64,000 bases of DNA from Paracoccus cavernae (GCA_030410095.1 JAUFRC010000003.1:248001-312000); one strand, 5' to 3'. Counted from the stretch's first letter, positions 11,779-22,292 are shown. The notes: generated by a model from the letters alone, not told the origin. A program made the numbers and translations.

Positions 11779-12823
11779 TTAGGCCGCGCCCTCGGGTGCT
11801 TGCGCCGATCCGTGCCGCTTTGCGGTCCGGTTTCGCGGTTCGGATCGCGACCCGCATCCCGAGCGGCATAGCGGCGCGCCAGAACCGCGCCGACCATGAT
11901 CTGGATCTGGTTGTAAAGCATGATCGGCAGCACGATCATCCCGAAACCCGTGGCCCCGCGAAAAGCACCTGCGCGAGCGGCAGCCCCGAAGCGAGGCTCT
12001 TCTTCGAGCCGCAAAAGACCGCCGCGATCTCATCCTCGCGCGAGAGGCCCAAGGCGCGCGAGCCGCGGGTGGTGAAGGCGATGACGACCAGCAGGATGAC
12101 CAGACACAGCGCGCCCGCGAGGATCAGCCCGCTCAACGGCAGGACCTGCCACAGACCGGCCTCGACCGATTGCGAGAAGGCGGCATAGATGATCAGGACG
12201 ATGACCCATTGGTCATAGTTCGACAGCCATTTGCCATGCGCCTGCAACCAGGGCCCGATCAGGCGATGCGCCAACTGGCCGAGGCCGAAGGGCAGCAGCA
12301 ATTGCAGGCAGACATCGCGCAGCGTCTGGCCCAGATCCATCGCGCCGCTGACCGCGCCGCCGAACAAAAGGCTCATCAGAAGCGGGGTGAGCAGCAGGCC
12401 GAAGACGTTCGAGCCCGCCGAATTGCAGACCGCAGCCGGGACATTGCCCCGCGCCATCGCGGTAAAGGCGATGGAGGAGGAGACCGCCGAGGGCAGCACG
12501 CCGAGGTAGAGAAACCCCGTCGCGAGATCGGCGGGCAGGATGCTCTCGGGCACCAGCCGCAGTGGCATGACGATCAGCGGAAAGATCACGAAAGTCGTGC
12601 CGAGAATGAAAAGATGGAGCTGCCATTGCTTGAGCCCGTCCAGAATGGTGCGCGGCGAAAGCGCCGCCCCATGCAGGAAGAACAGCATGGCGACCGCCGC
12701 CGTCCCCAGACCCTGCGCGGCGTCGCCCGCCTTGCCGGTGGCCGGCATCAGCGTCGCCAGCACCACGGCACCGATCATCAGCGCCAGAAACGGGTCAATC
12801 CGGTTGGTCAGGGCCTTGATCAT
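11779..12823 (-). CDS. Bile acid:Na+ symporter family (SBF-like/CPA) transporter, frameshifted C-terminus
   Basis: Ten-helix SBF-like transporter of about 340 residues that probably imports an organic anion with Na+. Conserved features are LYLGVLPSAVSSSIAFTAMA, the GNVPAAVCNSAGSNVFGLLL core and EDEIAAVFCGSKKSLASGLP. The start MIKALTNRIDPFL at 12823 has a strong AAAGGAG site at 12831-12837. The frame shifts near 11960, in the segment after LPLAQVLF. The downstream end is uncertain: one frame stops at 11779 and another at 11688. It is divergent from a GntR regulator, which probably controls it. Confidence 0.85.
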
Positions 12824-12886
12824 CGGCCGTCTCCTTTGCTCGAACATTGCTTGTGTTTTCGTTGCGATCCCTTACGAGATAGCATG

Positions 12887-12907
12887 ATTGGTCTGCAAAT
12901 TGGTCTG
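12887..12907. promoter_or_regulatory. Direct repeats ATTGGTCTG, candidate GntR operator
   Basis: ATTGGTCTG occurs at 12887-12895 and again at 12899-12907, a 12-bp period. It lies between the divergent transporter and GntR genes, just before the preferred GntR start. ATTGGT is the half-site known from FadR-subfamily regulators such as PdhR and LldR, which usually use inverted rather than direct copies. Confidence 0.4.
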
Positions 12908-12910
12908 GAA

Positions 12911-13659
12911 ATGTCGGTCCTTCCCCAAGAGGCGCAGCGCCGGTGGTCACGGCGCGTCTGCGCGATCTGATCGCCGCCGGCCGCTGGTCGCCGCAAGAGG
13001 CGCTCCCGCCCGAGCGCCGGCTTGCCGCCGAGCTGGGCTGTAGCCGCGAGACGCTGCGCCGCGCTTTGTCGGCGCTGGCCTCCGAGGGGCTGATCTGGCG
13101 TCATCAGGGCAAGGGCACCTTTCTGGGATCCGCGCCCTCGGGCGGGACTTTGGCGGCGCCTGTGCCGCTGCAACAACTGCTCGAAATCGCCTCGCCCCAT
13201 GATCTGATCGAGGCGCGTCTGATCTTCGAGCCCGCGCTTGCCGCCGCGGCCGCGTTGGCCGCCGACGGGGCCGCGATCAAGGCGATGCGCCAGCTTGCCC
13301 GCGCGACCGGTACCGCCGCCGATTGGCGCGACTACGAAAAGCACGACGACGCGTTCCACAAGGCAATCGCGCGCGCGAGCGGCAATGCGCTTTTGTCAGG
13401 CATTTACGCGCATCTGGTGACGATGCGCGGTCGCGCGCGCTGGCAAAGGCATCACGACGCGGTCTTCCGCAAGGCGCGGCGTCTGGAATATGCGACCGAG
13501 CAAAGCGCGCTGCATCTGGCCATCGTCGAGGCCATCGCCGCAGGCGATCCGCAAGCCGCCCGTCAGGCGATGCACGACCATCTCGCCGCGATCCGCGCAC
13601 TTTTGCGCGCTGCCGACAATCCGGAGCGCGGGACACGGAATGAGTTTTTTATTACATAA
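12911..13659 (+). CDS. GntR family regulator (FadR/FCD type), one frameshift near the start
   Basis: Transcription factor with an N-terminal winged helix (LRDLIAAGRW...LPPERRLAAELGCSRETLRRAL, then GLIWRHQGKGTFL) and a C-terminal all-helical FCD ligand domain (DLIEARLIFEPALAAAAAL, DDAFHKAIARASGN, HLAIVEAIAAGDPQAARQAM). The natural start is probably MSVLPQEAQR at 12911, or MIGLQ at 12884. It joins the rest after one lost G near 12942. It faces the SBF-family transporter and probably senses that transporter's organic acid substrate. Confidence 0.85.
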
Positions 13660-14079
13660 TTCGCATTATATTATGTTTCTGGGCCCGTCCGATGGCGATT
13701 GCCCGATTGGTGGGTGACTGCTCGATTTTCCGGACGGTATTTGCCGCAAAAGATTGATTTTGATCACCATAGATCCGTTCGGTCCCGGCAATTGCCGATG
13801 TCGTCGGGCTGATGGCGGCGATAGGGTTCGGCTTGATCCGTTCGGCGGAACGGCTTTCTTCGGGCGTGCAGATCACCCAGCTTTGCCCGAAGTCACTCCA
13901 CCGCGTTGGGCAGCCGTCCCTTCTCGGCGAGCGCCATCATCTCGGCGGCGCAGATATCCCTGCATTGCCGGAAGGCCGCCGGCAATTCGCCTCAAAGCGC
14001 TGTGCTTTCGCCGCGTGTCGGGATGCTCCCGCAGAGCGGGCCGCTCGTGCTGCTGCCGCCTGAGAAGATGCGGCGGTGC
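13660..14079. other. Intergenic region with no confident gene
   Basis: No recognisable gene. On the minus strand an ATG at 14096, with GAGGAG upstream, opens a frame that overlaps the acetyltransferase end. It runs to 13893 with one internal TGA at about codon 34; the second half reads FRQCRDICAAEMMALAEKG. This may be a damaged small gene or chance. The AT-rich stretch at 13645-13680 follows the GntR stop. Confidence 0.3.
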
Positions 14080-14639
14080 TCAGCCCTGCCCGCCATCCGT
14101 CTCCTCAAGCGTCAACTGCAGGAAGGCCAGATCGAGCCAGCGGCCGAATTTCGTGCCGACTTCGGGCAGATATCCGACCTGCCGGAATCCCAGCTTTCGT
14201 GAAGTCGGATCGAAGGTGCATTGCCCGCTTCGATCCCCGCTATCATGACATGTTTGCCGAGGTGGCGCGCCCGCGCGATCAGGGCCTCCATCAAGGCGCG
14301 GCCGATGCCGCCGCCGCGTTGATCGGCGCGGATATAGACCGAATGCTCGACGGTGTGGCGATAGCCGTCAAAGGCGCGCCAATCGCCGAAAGAGGCATAG
14401 CCGAGCACCGCGCCATCGCCGATCCCTGCCCCGTCCGGTCCTGTTCCGTCGCCCGCCGCCTCTCCCGCCACCGCAACCAGAACCGGATAGCCCGCGCGCA
14501 GACGCTCCGCCCGCCATGCCAGACGATTGGCCAGACTGGCTTCGGTCTCGTTCCAGATCGCGGTCGTATGGGCGACGGCATCGTTGTAGATCGCCGTGAT
14601 CGCCGCCATATCGGCTTCTGTCGCTTCGCGGATCCGCAT
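14080..14639 (-). CDS. GNAT N-acetyltransferase (phosphinothricin/MnaT type), one frameshift
   Basis: Cytoplasmic acetyl-CoA-dependent N-acetyltransferase of the PAT/MnaT group, which acetylates amino acids such as methionine sulfone or phosphinothricin. Typical features are MRIREATEADMAAITAIYND at the start, HTVEHSVYIRADQRGGGIGR with the CoA pyrophosphate loop, and a tail LGFRQVGYLPEVGTKFGRW. The tail is reached only after restoring one A in a run near 14195. It stops at 14080, giving about 187 residues, the usual length. Confidence 0.88.
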
Positions 14640-14782
14640 GCTCGCGCCCTTTGTCCCGAGTTCTGCCGCCTTGCTCTGCCCAAACCCGTGCCGCGTCAAA
14701 GAATCCGCGCGAAATTTGCCCCGCTTTTGCGCTGTGCCCGAAAAACAGGCAGTGCCGCGCCGAAGATTGGGGCAAAGAAACA

Positions 14783-14804
14783 GGGCCGGAGTTTCCTCCG
14801 GCCC
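14783..14804 (-). terminator. Terminator of the amino-acid ABC/aminotransferase operon
   Basis: The 9-bp stem GGGCCGGAG (14783-14791) / CTCCGGCCC (14796-14804) has loop TTTC. On the minus strand it is followed by TGTTTCTTTG. It lies just past the aminotransferase stop at 14811. Confidence 0.75.
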
Positions 14805-14810
14805 TTGGCG

Positions 14811-15981
14811 TCATTTGCGCAGGAAATCCTGAAGTCGGGTCAGGCCGTCCGCGATCTTTTCTTCGGAGGTGGCATGGCACCAGCGCAGCCAGCCTTCGCC
14901 CTCGGGACCGAAAGCACGGCCCGGCGCCAGCCCGAGGCCGGTTTCGCGCACGAGGCGCTGCGCCAGATCGAGCGAGTCGTCATAGCCCTCGACCTTGAGG
15001 AAGGCATACATCGCCCCGCCCGCATCGGGGACGCTGACGCGGTTCATGGCCGAGAGCCCTCGACCAGCAGTTTGCGGGTGCGGCCCAGTTTGGCGCGCAT
15101 GGCGGCGACCTCGGCCTCGCCCTCGCGGATCGCTTTGGTTGCGGCGCGTTGGGTCGGCTCGAAAATGCAGGAAAAGTTGTATTCGACCAGCTTGGTCGCA
15201 TCCTGCGCCAGCGCCTCGGGGATCACCATCCAGCCGATGCGCCAGCCGGTCATCGACCATGCTTTCGAGAAGCTGTTGACCGAAATCACGCGGTCGCCAT
15301 CCTGATAATGGCGCATGAACGAGGGCGCCGAGGCCACCGCGGGATCATAGGCCAGACGCTCGTAAACCTCGTCGGCCAGCACCCAGATGCCGTATTTGCG
15401 GCAATGGGCGAGGATTTCCTTGATGCTTTCGTCGTCGATCATCCAGCCCGTCGGATTGTTGGGCGAATTGATGATGACCATGCGCGTATCGGGCGTGAGC
15501 GCCTCGAGCAGGCGCGCGACATCCAGCGTCCAGCGTCCGTCGACGATGGACAAGGATACGCGGTCGACTTTGGCGCCGAGGATCAGCGGAACCTCGGAGA
15601 TGTTGGGCCAAAGCGGCGTCACCGCAACCACGCGGTCGCCCGGCGACAGGACCAGCTGGTTCGCGATCTGTAGCCCGCTCATGCCCGATCCGGTGGCGGC
15701 GATGCGTTCGGGGGCGATGGTGCGGCCGTGCAGCGCGCTCAGATAATCCGAGATCGCCTGACGCAGATAGGGGCGGCCGAGGTTTTGCGAATAGAAGGTC
15801 TCGCCCGCCATCATCGCATCGGAGGCGGCCTGACGGATGAATTCGGGGTGGGCTGGTCGGATTCGCCGAACCAGAAGGGCAGCACATCGGCCTTGCCCAT
15901 CGCGGCATTGGCGACCTCGCGGATCAGCGAGCTGGACAGCGCGCGCACCGCGGGGCGGGCTTGGACATCGGTATCAATCAT
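14811..15981 (-). CDS. PLP-dependent aminotransferase class I/II, two frameshifts
   Basis: Fold-type I aminotransferase, AspC/AlaA-like, about 390 residues. It is the last gene of an amino-acid ABC operon, so it probably transaminates the imported amino acid. Visible features are ATGSGMSGLQIANQLV, INSPNNPTGWMI, the PLP-phenol binding ADEVYERLAYD and the Schiff-base lysine in SVNSFSKAWSMTGWRIGW. The C-terminal arginine region reads GEGWLRWCHATSEEKIADGL. Breaks fall near 15850 (GESDQPTPEF) and 15058. The start is MIDTDVQARPAVRAL at 15981. Substrate is inferred from context only. Confidence 0.88.
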
Positions 15982-16029
15982 CGGAAGACTTTCTGAAGGC
16001 GGAGCGGAGTTTGGCCTGACGCGCCGGCG

Positions 16030-16838
16030 TCAGGCGCCGTGTTGGATCGCGCTGAGGAAGGCTTGCGCGCGTTCGGTTTGCGGCGTGTCGAACAGGGCCT
16101 CGGGGGCGTTTTGTTCGATGATCCGGCCGGCCTCCATAAAGACGACGCGGTCGGCGACGCGGCGGGCAAAGCCCATCTCGTGGGTCACGACGAGCATGGT
16201 CACGCCACTGGCGGCCAGACTTTGCATGACGTCGAGCACCTCGCCCACCATTTCGGGATCAAGCGCCGAGGTCGGCTCGTCGAAAAGCAGGACCAGCGGC
16301 TCCATCGCCAGCGCGCGGGCAATCGCGACGCGCTGCTGCTGGCCGCCCGAAAGCTGGTCGGGATATTTGTCGACATGGGCCGACAGGCCGACGCGGTCGA
16401 GAAGCTGGCGGGCGCGGGTCTCGGCCTCGGCTTTGGAGATCCCGCGCACCCGCATCGGCGCGATCGCGACATTGCGCAGCACGCTCATATGCGGGAAGAG
16501 GTTGAACTGCTGGAAAACCATGCCGACTTCGGCCCGCACGAGGGCAAGGTTCTTGCCTTCTTTGACGGTGACGCCGTCGACGGTGATCGTGCCGGAGGAG
16601 ATGGTTTCGAGGTGGTTGATGCAGCGGATCAGCGTCGATTTCCCGAGCCGGAGGGCCCGATGATCGCGATGACCTCGCCCCGCGCTACATCGAGGTTGAT
16701 GTCGCGAAGCGCGTGGAAATTGCCGTAATGTTTTTCGACATTGCGCATGGTGATGATCGGGTCCTGACCCGATGCGGCGGATGCGTCTTTGGCGGAAATC
16801 TGGCTCATGGGAACTCCGGTCTGGTCTGTCGCGGACAT
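16030..16838 (-). CDS. Polar amino-acid ABC transporter ATPase, one frameshift
   Basis: Cytoplasmic ATPase of a PAAT-type importer (GlnQ/HisP class). The Walker A loop GPSGSGKST is broken near 16635 by one lost base. After it come the Q-loop GMVFQQFNLFPHM, signature LSGGQQQRVAIARAL, Walker B LLFDEPTSALDPE and the switch histidine in VTHEMGFA. The start MSATDQTGVPMSQ at 16838 overlaps the permease stop as TGATG, indicating translational coupling. About 260 residues, with a slightly long N-terminal extension. Confidence 0.9.
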
Positions 16839-17505
16839 CAGCGTTTGCGCTTCTGGCGGGCTTCGAGAATGCTCACGAGGCGCACCATCGGCAGCAAAAG
16901 CGCCAGATACAGCAGGGCCGCGCCGACCAGCGGCGAGGGATTGGCGTAGAAGGCCTGCGTCTGGGTCGCCTGTTTCAGAAGATCGGGCATCGCGACGACC
17001 GAGGCGAGCGCGGTATCCTTGATCAGCCCGATCGAGACGCCGGTGGTCGGCGGCACCACAAGGCGCATCGCCTGCGGCAAAATGATGTCGGCCATCATGC
17101 GCGGCCAGCTGAAGCCGAGGGTTTGGGCGGCCTCGAACTGGCCCTTCGGCACGGCCTCGATACCGGCGCGGAAGGTCTCGGCCATATAGGCGGAGGCCAC
17201 CAGCGAGAGCGCTGCGGTCGCGGCCCAGAAGGAGGACAGGCGGATGCCCACGAAAGGCAGCGCGTAATAGACGAGGATCAGCAGCACCAGCAAAGGCAGC
17301 GCGCGGAAAATGTCGATATAGGCCACAGCGAGCAGGCGCAGGGCTTGGGCGCATAAAGCCGCATGAGGACGAGCAACAGCCCCAAAGCCAGCGAGATGAC
17401 CAGAGAGGTCGCCCCGAGAAGGATGGTCAGCCAGAAGCCCTGCAGCAAAAGCGGCGCGGCCTGCCTCAGAACGTCGATGTTGAAGAATGTCGTGATCAGG
17501 TCCAT
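16838..17505 (-). CDS. Polar amino-acid ABC transporter permease, one frameshift
   Basis: HisM/GlnP-type inner-membrane subunit of about 220 residues. MDLITTFFNIDVLRQAAPLL starts at 17505, and the first helices (GFWLTILLGATSLVISLALG) are followed after a break near 17345 by YIDIFRALPLLVLLILVYYA. The EAA loop, which contacts the ATPase, reads EAAQTLGFSWPRMMADIILP. Only one permease gene is present, so the channel is probably a homodimer. Confidence 0.9.
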
Positions 17506-17524
17506 GCAGCCCTCGGTAATCGGA

Positions 17525-17553
17525 GTCCGGCCCGGTCAAGCGGCGGGCCGGAC
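17525..17553 (-). terminator. Hairpin between binding-protein and permease genes
   Basis: A perfect 9-bp inverted repeat GTCCGGCCC / GGGCCGGAC with an 11-nt loop lies in the 70-bp gap between the upstream binding-protein gene (stop 17576) and the permease start at 17505. No T-run is present. It probably acts as a partial terminator or 3' stabiliser favouring binding-protein mRNA. Confidence 0.55.
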
Positions 17554-17575
17554 GAAGTGGTTCAGGCGAAAAGGA

Positions 17576-18356
17576 TCAGAGCGCCGGAACCGGCAGAACC
17601 TTGACGGTGCTCGAATCCGCGGCCGGCGCCATGCCGAACCATTTTTCGTGCAGCGCGGCCATCTCGCCGCTTTCCTTCAGCTTGGTGACGACGCCGTTGA
17701 CCTCTTCGACCAGCGCGCTGTCCTTGGGCAGCATCAGGCCGAATTGCTCGTTCGTCGGAATGGTAGCGACGATTTTGAACTGCGGCTTGTCCTTGATGTA
17801 ATAGGCGTCGATCGGGCAATCATGGACGAAACCGTCGATGCGGCCGGTCGCGATATCCATCATCGGATCCTGATTGCCGTCATAGCGGCTGATCGAGGCG
17901 AATTTCAGCGTGCTTTCCTGCTCGCTCGCCCAGATCTCGCCGGTGGTGCCGGTGATGACGGCCAGCGTCTTGCCTTCCAGCCCCTCGAGACCTTCGATCC
18001 CGCCGTTTGCGGCGACGGTCAGGCACTGGTCGGCGTCGAAGATCGGCTGGCTGAAGCTGACCGATTCCAGACGCGCGGGCGTGATGGTGATCGAGCCGAT
18101 GGCGACATTCGAGCGCGTCGACTGCACGGCGGCAAAGAGGCTCTGGAAGGGCATTTCCTGAAACTCGACCGGACGGCCCAGCTCTTCGCCGATGCGGCGC
18201 ATGATGTCGACCTCGAAGCCCATCAGCGTGCCGCTGCCGTCCTGGAATTCGAAGGGGACGTTGGCGATATTGGTGGCGACGTTGAGCGCCTCTTGGGCCT
18301 GTGCCGCAGTGCCCGCAACGAGCAGCGCCGAGGCGAGAAGGGTTTTGACTTGCATA
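17576..18356 (-). CDS. Amino-acid ABC transporter substrate-binding protein
   Basis: Periplasmic binding protein of family 3 (SBP_bac_3), about 260 residues and in one frame. The signal peptide is MQVKTLLASALLVAGTAAQA, cut before QEALNVATN. The mature protein shows the family order VPFEFQD, MGFEVDIMRRIGEELG, AIGSITITPARLESVSFSQP and YYIKDKPQFKIV. The start at 18356 has an excellent GGGAGGAAG site. It is the first gene of the operon (binding protein, permease, ATPase, aminotransferase) and lies divergent from a LuxR regulator. Ligand is unknown. Confidence 0.93.
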
Positions 18357-18763
18357 TCTTCCTCCCGGGGAAAATCAGAGATCAAGCCGCTTACCAGATC
18401 TGTTTTGCGGCAAATATCCTCCCGCAGGGGGACGTGGCCTCATTTTCTTGCGGGTGCCGCGGGGAAATCGCGCGGATATGACCGCCGACACGCCCGAATT
18501 GAGCCCCTAAGCGCAAGGTCACGCCGCGATTGATATTGACGGACTGGCGCCAATTTGGTGTTTGTCCCGATGTTTCATCGTGACCATCGGGCGGCAAGGT
18601 AGCGCGCAATGTCCTCCTTTGACGAGACCGGCCGGCCCCATCGCCGCCCCCATCATCTCACCCCCGCCACCAAGGCGCCGCATATGGGGCCGAACAACGG
18701 GCCGGAGCTTGAGCGAACCCGGGACCGGCGGGCCTGCCCCGATCCGCAGCCGCGCAGATCCTC
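18357..18763. other. Divergent promoter region, ABC operon / LuxR regulator
   Basis: No gene seen. This 400-bp gap must hold promoters for both divergent units. It contains the palindrome TGGCGCCA at 18545-18552, but I recognise no clear LuxR-type box or sigma-70 promoter. Confidence 0.4.
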
Positions 18764-19702
18764 GTGACTTCCGCGCCCGCCCCTGCCCTGCCTGCCACTT
18801 CTCCATCCGGCCCCACCGCATACGGCCCCGCCAGCCTGCTGCCGCGTGTGCCGCGCCGTCCGGACGAGGCGCTCGCGGTTGATCCTTGCCGCCGACCAGC
18901 CCGATTTCGACCGCCAGCTCACCGCGATCCTGCAGGAGCTGATCTCGTTCGATCTCGCGATGATCTCGCTTTATCACGACAATGCGCTGATCGAGGTCGC
19001 CTCGACCTCCCAGCCCGAGCAGCTCGCCTCCGAAGTGCTGGCCTCTTATGCCAAACACACCTACCGCCACAGCCCCTTCTTCCAGATGCACCGCCACAAG
19101 ATCCAGAGCGGCTTCTATCTGATGGAGAACATGGCCCGCCATCCGGCGCTGGCGCGGCCCTCGGGCGGGGCCGAGATGCTCGAACTCGATCAGGGCGAAG
19201 AGGTGGGTTATGTGACCGCGGGCTGGCCGAAGCGCCTCAAGGAGCTCGACATCGCCTTGCGCGTATCGGATCGCGATACGGTTCAGGTCGCGCTTTACCG
19301 CACCGGCAACCGCGGCTTCAGCGCGGCGGATCTGGCGGCTGTGGCCCCGATCCAGAGCTCGCTTTTCGCGATCTGCGGCCGCTATTGGCAAAACGCGCCC
19401 GCGCGCTCGAGACGCCGCAAACCCCGCTGCAACGCGCCCTCGGCCGGATCGGCGGCGCGGATCTGTCGCCGCGCGAAAGCGATGTCGTCATGCAGCTCAT
19501 TGCGGGCGAGAGCGAAAAGGATATCGCCGAGAGCCTCCATATCGGGCTCGAGACCATCAAGACCCACCGCAAACGCGCCTATCACAAACTGGGCGTGACG
19601 ACGCGGGTCGAGCTGTTGGTAAAACTTCTGGATGTGGCGACGGCCGTCGAGGGCACGGCGGATGGTGGGGCTGTCGCGGGACATCTGCGCCTGATGATGT
19701 AG
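18764..19702 (+). CDS. LuxR-type HTH transcriptional regulator, two frameshifts
   Basis: Regulator with a C-terminal GerE/LuxR helix-turn-helix: LSPRESDVVMQLIAGESEKDIAESL, then IGLETIKTHRKRAYHKLGV. The N-terminal sensor region (LTAILQELISFDLAMISLYHDN, SPFFQMHRHKIQSGFYLMEN) resembles no acyl-homoserine-lactone domain I can name. The GTG at 18764 (MTSAPAPALPATSPSG) is the likely start, with breaks near 18875 and 19395. It is divergent from the amino-acid ABC operon, which it probably controls. Confidence 0.8.
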   Translation: MTSAPAPALPATSPSGPTAYGPASLLPRVPRRPDEALAVDPCRRPARFRPPAHRDPAGADLVRSRDDLALSRQCADRGRLDLPARAARLRSAGLLCQTHLPPQPLLPDAPPQDPERLLSDGEHGPPSGAGAALGRGRDARTRSGRRGGLCDRGLAEAPQGARHRLARIGSRYGSGRALPHRQPRLQRGGSGGCGPDPELAFRDLRPLLAKRARALETPQTPLQRALGRIGGADLSPRESDVVMQLIAGESEKDIAESLHIGLETIKTHRKRAYHKLGVTTRVELLVKLLDVATAVEGTADGGAVAGHLRLMM

Positions 19703-20102
19703 CGGCCTTTGGCCGAACCGGCGCAGCTGTGCATTCCTTTGCGCAATTTGTGCAAATCCGTGCTAAACTGGCCTCGGACTGCTTAAGGCGGCACCCGCCC
19801 GAGCCATCCCCGGTCCTCCAGCGGCAGCACCGCGTACGGAGGGCCGGTTATCCCTTTCCCGCCCGATGCAGAGCCTTTTCCGGCGCCGATGGCGTCGATC
19901 GCGGGTGACGGGCGTCGGGGCGAGGGATCGCTTGGCCGTGACGGCCCGACAGAGCGGGCACGGGGACGGGGTTAACCTAGGGTGCCGTTTCTTTTTCGCG
20001 CACAAAGAGCGGCGCCGGAAAGCGGAGCGCATTGCCCTGCCCCGATGCCGAGACTAATGATGCATATTGCGGCGCGTTTTGGTCATGACAGGCGATTGTT
20101 CC
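19703..20102. other. Intergenic region after the LuxR gene
   Basis: No convincing gene. A small CGGCC/GGCCG hairpin follows the LuxR stop at 19703-19715. Around 19738-19756 two near-copies, TTTGCGCAA and TTTGTGCAAA, stand in tandem and could be a regulator site. The rest is GC-rich without clear structure. Confidence 0.3.
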
Positions 20103-20856
20103 ATGGAAATTTTCTGCTTCGGCGATTCCCATTCCCGATATTTCAAGAAAAGCAACATGATGGGTTGGTCGGGGTGCTGACGCCAAGCTCGCCGAAAATC
20201 ACGGCTTTCGATTATGTCGCGGCCTCGGCCAAGGGCTTCGCGGCGGGCGAGAAATCCCGTTTCGCCTACAAGAAATTCATGCGCGATGTCACTGAAAAGG
20301 CACCGGATTTCATCTGCCTCGCCTATGGGCAGGTCGATGCCGAGGTCGGCTATTACTACCGCAAATATGTCGCCGGTTCGACCGCCTCGCCCGAGGCCGA
20401 CCTCTCGGCCGTCTACGAGGCCTATGTCGCGATGGCCGGACAGGTGTTGCCGGGCCGCAAGCTGGTTTTCAAGGGGCTCAACCCCTCGACCCTGCGCAAC
20501 GAGACCCAGCTGGTGACCTATGCCTATCGCCGCCTCACCGCGCGGATGACCGACGAAGGCGAGCGTCAGGCGCTGGCCGATGTGCTCGCGAATGCCGGTC
20601 TGACGGTTGCGGCCCATGCCGGCATCAACCGGATGGCCAACGAGATTCTGGCGCAAAGGCGCGCGCGGCGGGACACGGCTTTTTCGATATCCGCGATACG
20701 GCGGGCGATCCCGCGCATCAGGGCCTTGCCGCGTGGTGCTATGTCCCCGCCGAAAGCGACGTCCATCTCACCGATTGTTTCGAGATCCGCGCAGCCTACC
20801 AGACCAAGCTTTTCGCGGCTTTCGATGCGCTCTATGGCCGCTCGAAGGCCGATTGA
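20103..20856 (+). CDS. GDSH-motif (SGNH hydrolase-like) protein, two frameshifts
   Basis: Protein of about 250 residues starting MEIFCFGDSHSRYFKKS at 20103. The N-terminal GDSH matches the block I of SGNH/GDSL hydrolases. Later parts read APDFICLAYGQVDAEVGYYY and CYVPAESDVHLTDCFEIRA, and the protein ends DALYGRSKAD at 20856. Frame is lost near 20175 and 20660. It has no signal peptide, so it is probably cytoplasmic. Similar proteins sit in polysaccharide and glycan-modification loci, but its function here is unknown. Confidence 0.6.
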
Positions 20857-21112
20857 GCGCGGGGAGCTGGGGCTTTCACCCCGCGCGGTTTCGGAGTGGA
20901 GCGAAACGCCCGTGAACCTGCCATCGAGGGAGCAAGGGGAATGGCCGCAAACGCGGCCTTTCCCGGCGCCGGAGGTGGTTGGCGGGCCGATGCCTTCCCT
21001 TTGACTGCACCGGAACGGAGCGGTTTCGGGAAAGCATCGGGCGCGGGAATCCGGCCTTGATCAGGGATGGTGCGGGCCGGTCCCTCTGGATGGGAAGGGC
21101 CGCCCCGAGCCG

Positions 21113-22283
21113 TCACCCAGCCTGTCCGCGCAGCACGGCATTGAGCGCATTGGCGACGATCTCGGCCTCACCGTCATGGAGGTTGCAGGGGTCGAGATAG
21201 AAATGCCCGCGGCTCGCCTCATGCCCGCGAACGATAATCGGCGGATCGTTTGCCGCCAGAATCTTCGCGAGCCCTTCCGCCGTATGGCCGCTGCCGGTGC
21301 CGACGCGGATTTCCAGCCGGTCAAGGGGATTGTCCGTAGGGTCGGGAACGATCTGTGCCTGAATGCCGGGCAGACCGGCAAGAGCATCCGACCACAATTG
21401 CAAAGCTGCCCGCTCTCTCGCGCGGACCGCGTCGCCGTCGCGCCGCTCCCATGCTTCGAGCGCTGCGATCACGCCGGCAATGGTCTCTTTGCCGACCTTC
21501 ATGGCGCGCCCGATGCCGCGGTTTTGCAGATAGGCCGCGCGAACGAGGTCCCTGCGGCCGGCGACGATGCCGCTCGTCGGGCCGGACAGGAATTTGTGGC
21601 CCGAATAAACCACGATGTCTGCCCCCTCGCTCAGGAAGCGGCGGAGGTCGTATTCCGATGCGGCATCCACAATCACCGGAATGTCGTGCGCGTGGCAGAT
21701 GCGCGCGAATTCGGTCAGGGGCAGCATGCCGTATTGCACGGTGTGGTGGCTGACGACGTAGAGCGCCGCTGCCGTCCGTTCGGTAATCGCGTTCTCGACA
21801 TGATAGGGCTGGACCGAGCTCACGGTCCCCGCATGGACGACCTTGCCCCCGCAAGCCGGACGGACTGGCCGATCGGCGCGCCATAGTTCACGTCATGCCC
21901 CATCTGGAGAATGACCTCGTTCGGGCGCCCTCCCGTGTCGTCGGGCAGGCGCTCCACCGCGAGCAGATCGTCGCCGGTGATCGTGGCCGCAACCGTCAGG
22001 CTGATGCCCGCCGCGCAGCATGCCGTGACGAAGCCGGATCGCTTCCTGTCAGGCGCGCGATCGTCTCGGCGCTTCGCGCCTGAAGGGCATCCATCTCGAT
22101 CCATTCGGGCGCGATCTCGGCCATGGCGGCGATCGCGTCTTTCTGCATGATCGACGCACCGAGCGCGGTCATCGTGCCGGATACGTTGATGATGGGCCTC
22201 AGACCTAGCCGCTGGCGGATATCCTCGTTATGTCCGGTCTGGGATCCGGTGATCGAGAACTGCGCCGGGTTTGACGTTGACAT
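21113..22283 (-). CDS. SelA-like PLP-dependent enzyme, two frameshifts
   Basis: Fold-type I PLP enzyme of about 390 residues in the group that looks like selenocysteine synthase SelA but includes D-glucosaminate-6-phosphate ammonia-lyase and partners of COG3964 amidohydrolases. It opens LGLRPIINVSGTMTALGAS. The PLP lysine is in VVYSGHKFLSGPTSGIVAG and the aspartate in IPVIVDAASEYDLRRFL. Breaks fall near 22050 and 21842. An AAAGGAA site precedes the start at 22283. No SelB, selD or selC accompanies it, so an elimination or ammonia-lyase reaction is more likely than tRNA selenation. It is divergent from the IclR gene. Confidence 0.8.
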
Positions 22284-22292
22284 GGGGTCGTG

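Noticed and set aside
13893..14096. Selenoprotein reading of the in-frame TGA
   Set aside because: No SECIS-like element recognised, no selenium genes in the window, and indel errors abound.
21113..22283. True selenocysteine synthase SelA
   Set aside because: No selB, selD or Sec tRNA nearby and the gene sits in a catabolic locus; the SelA-like lyase group fits better.
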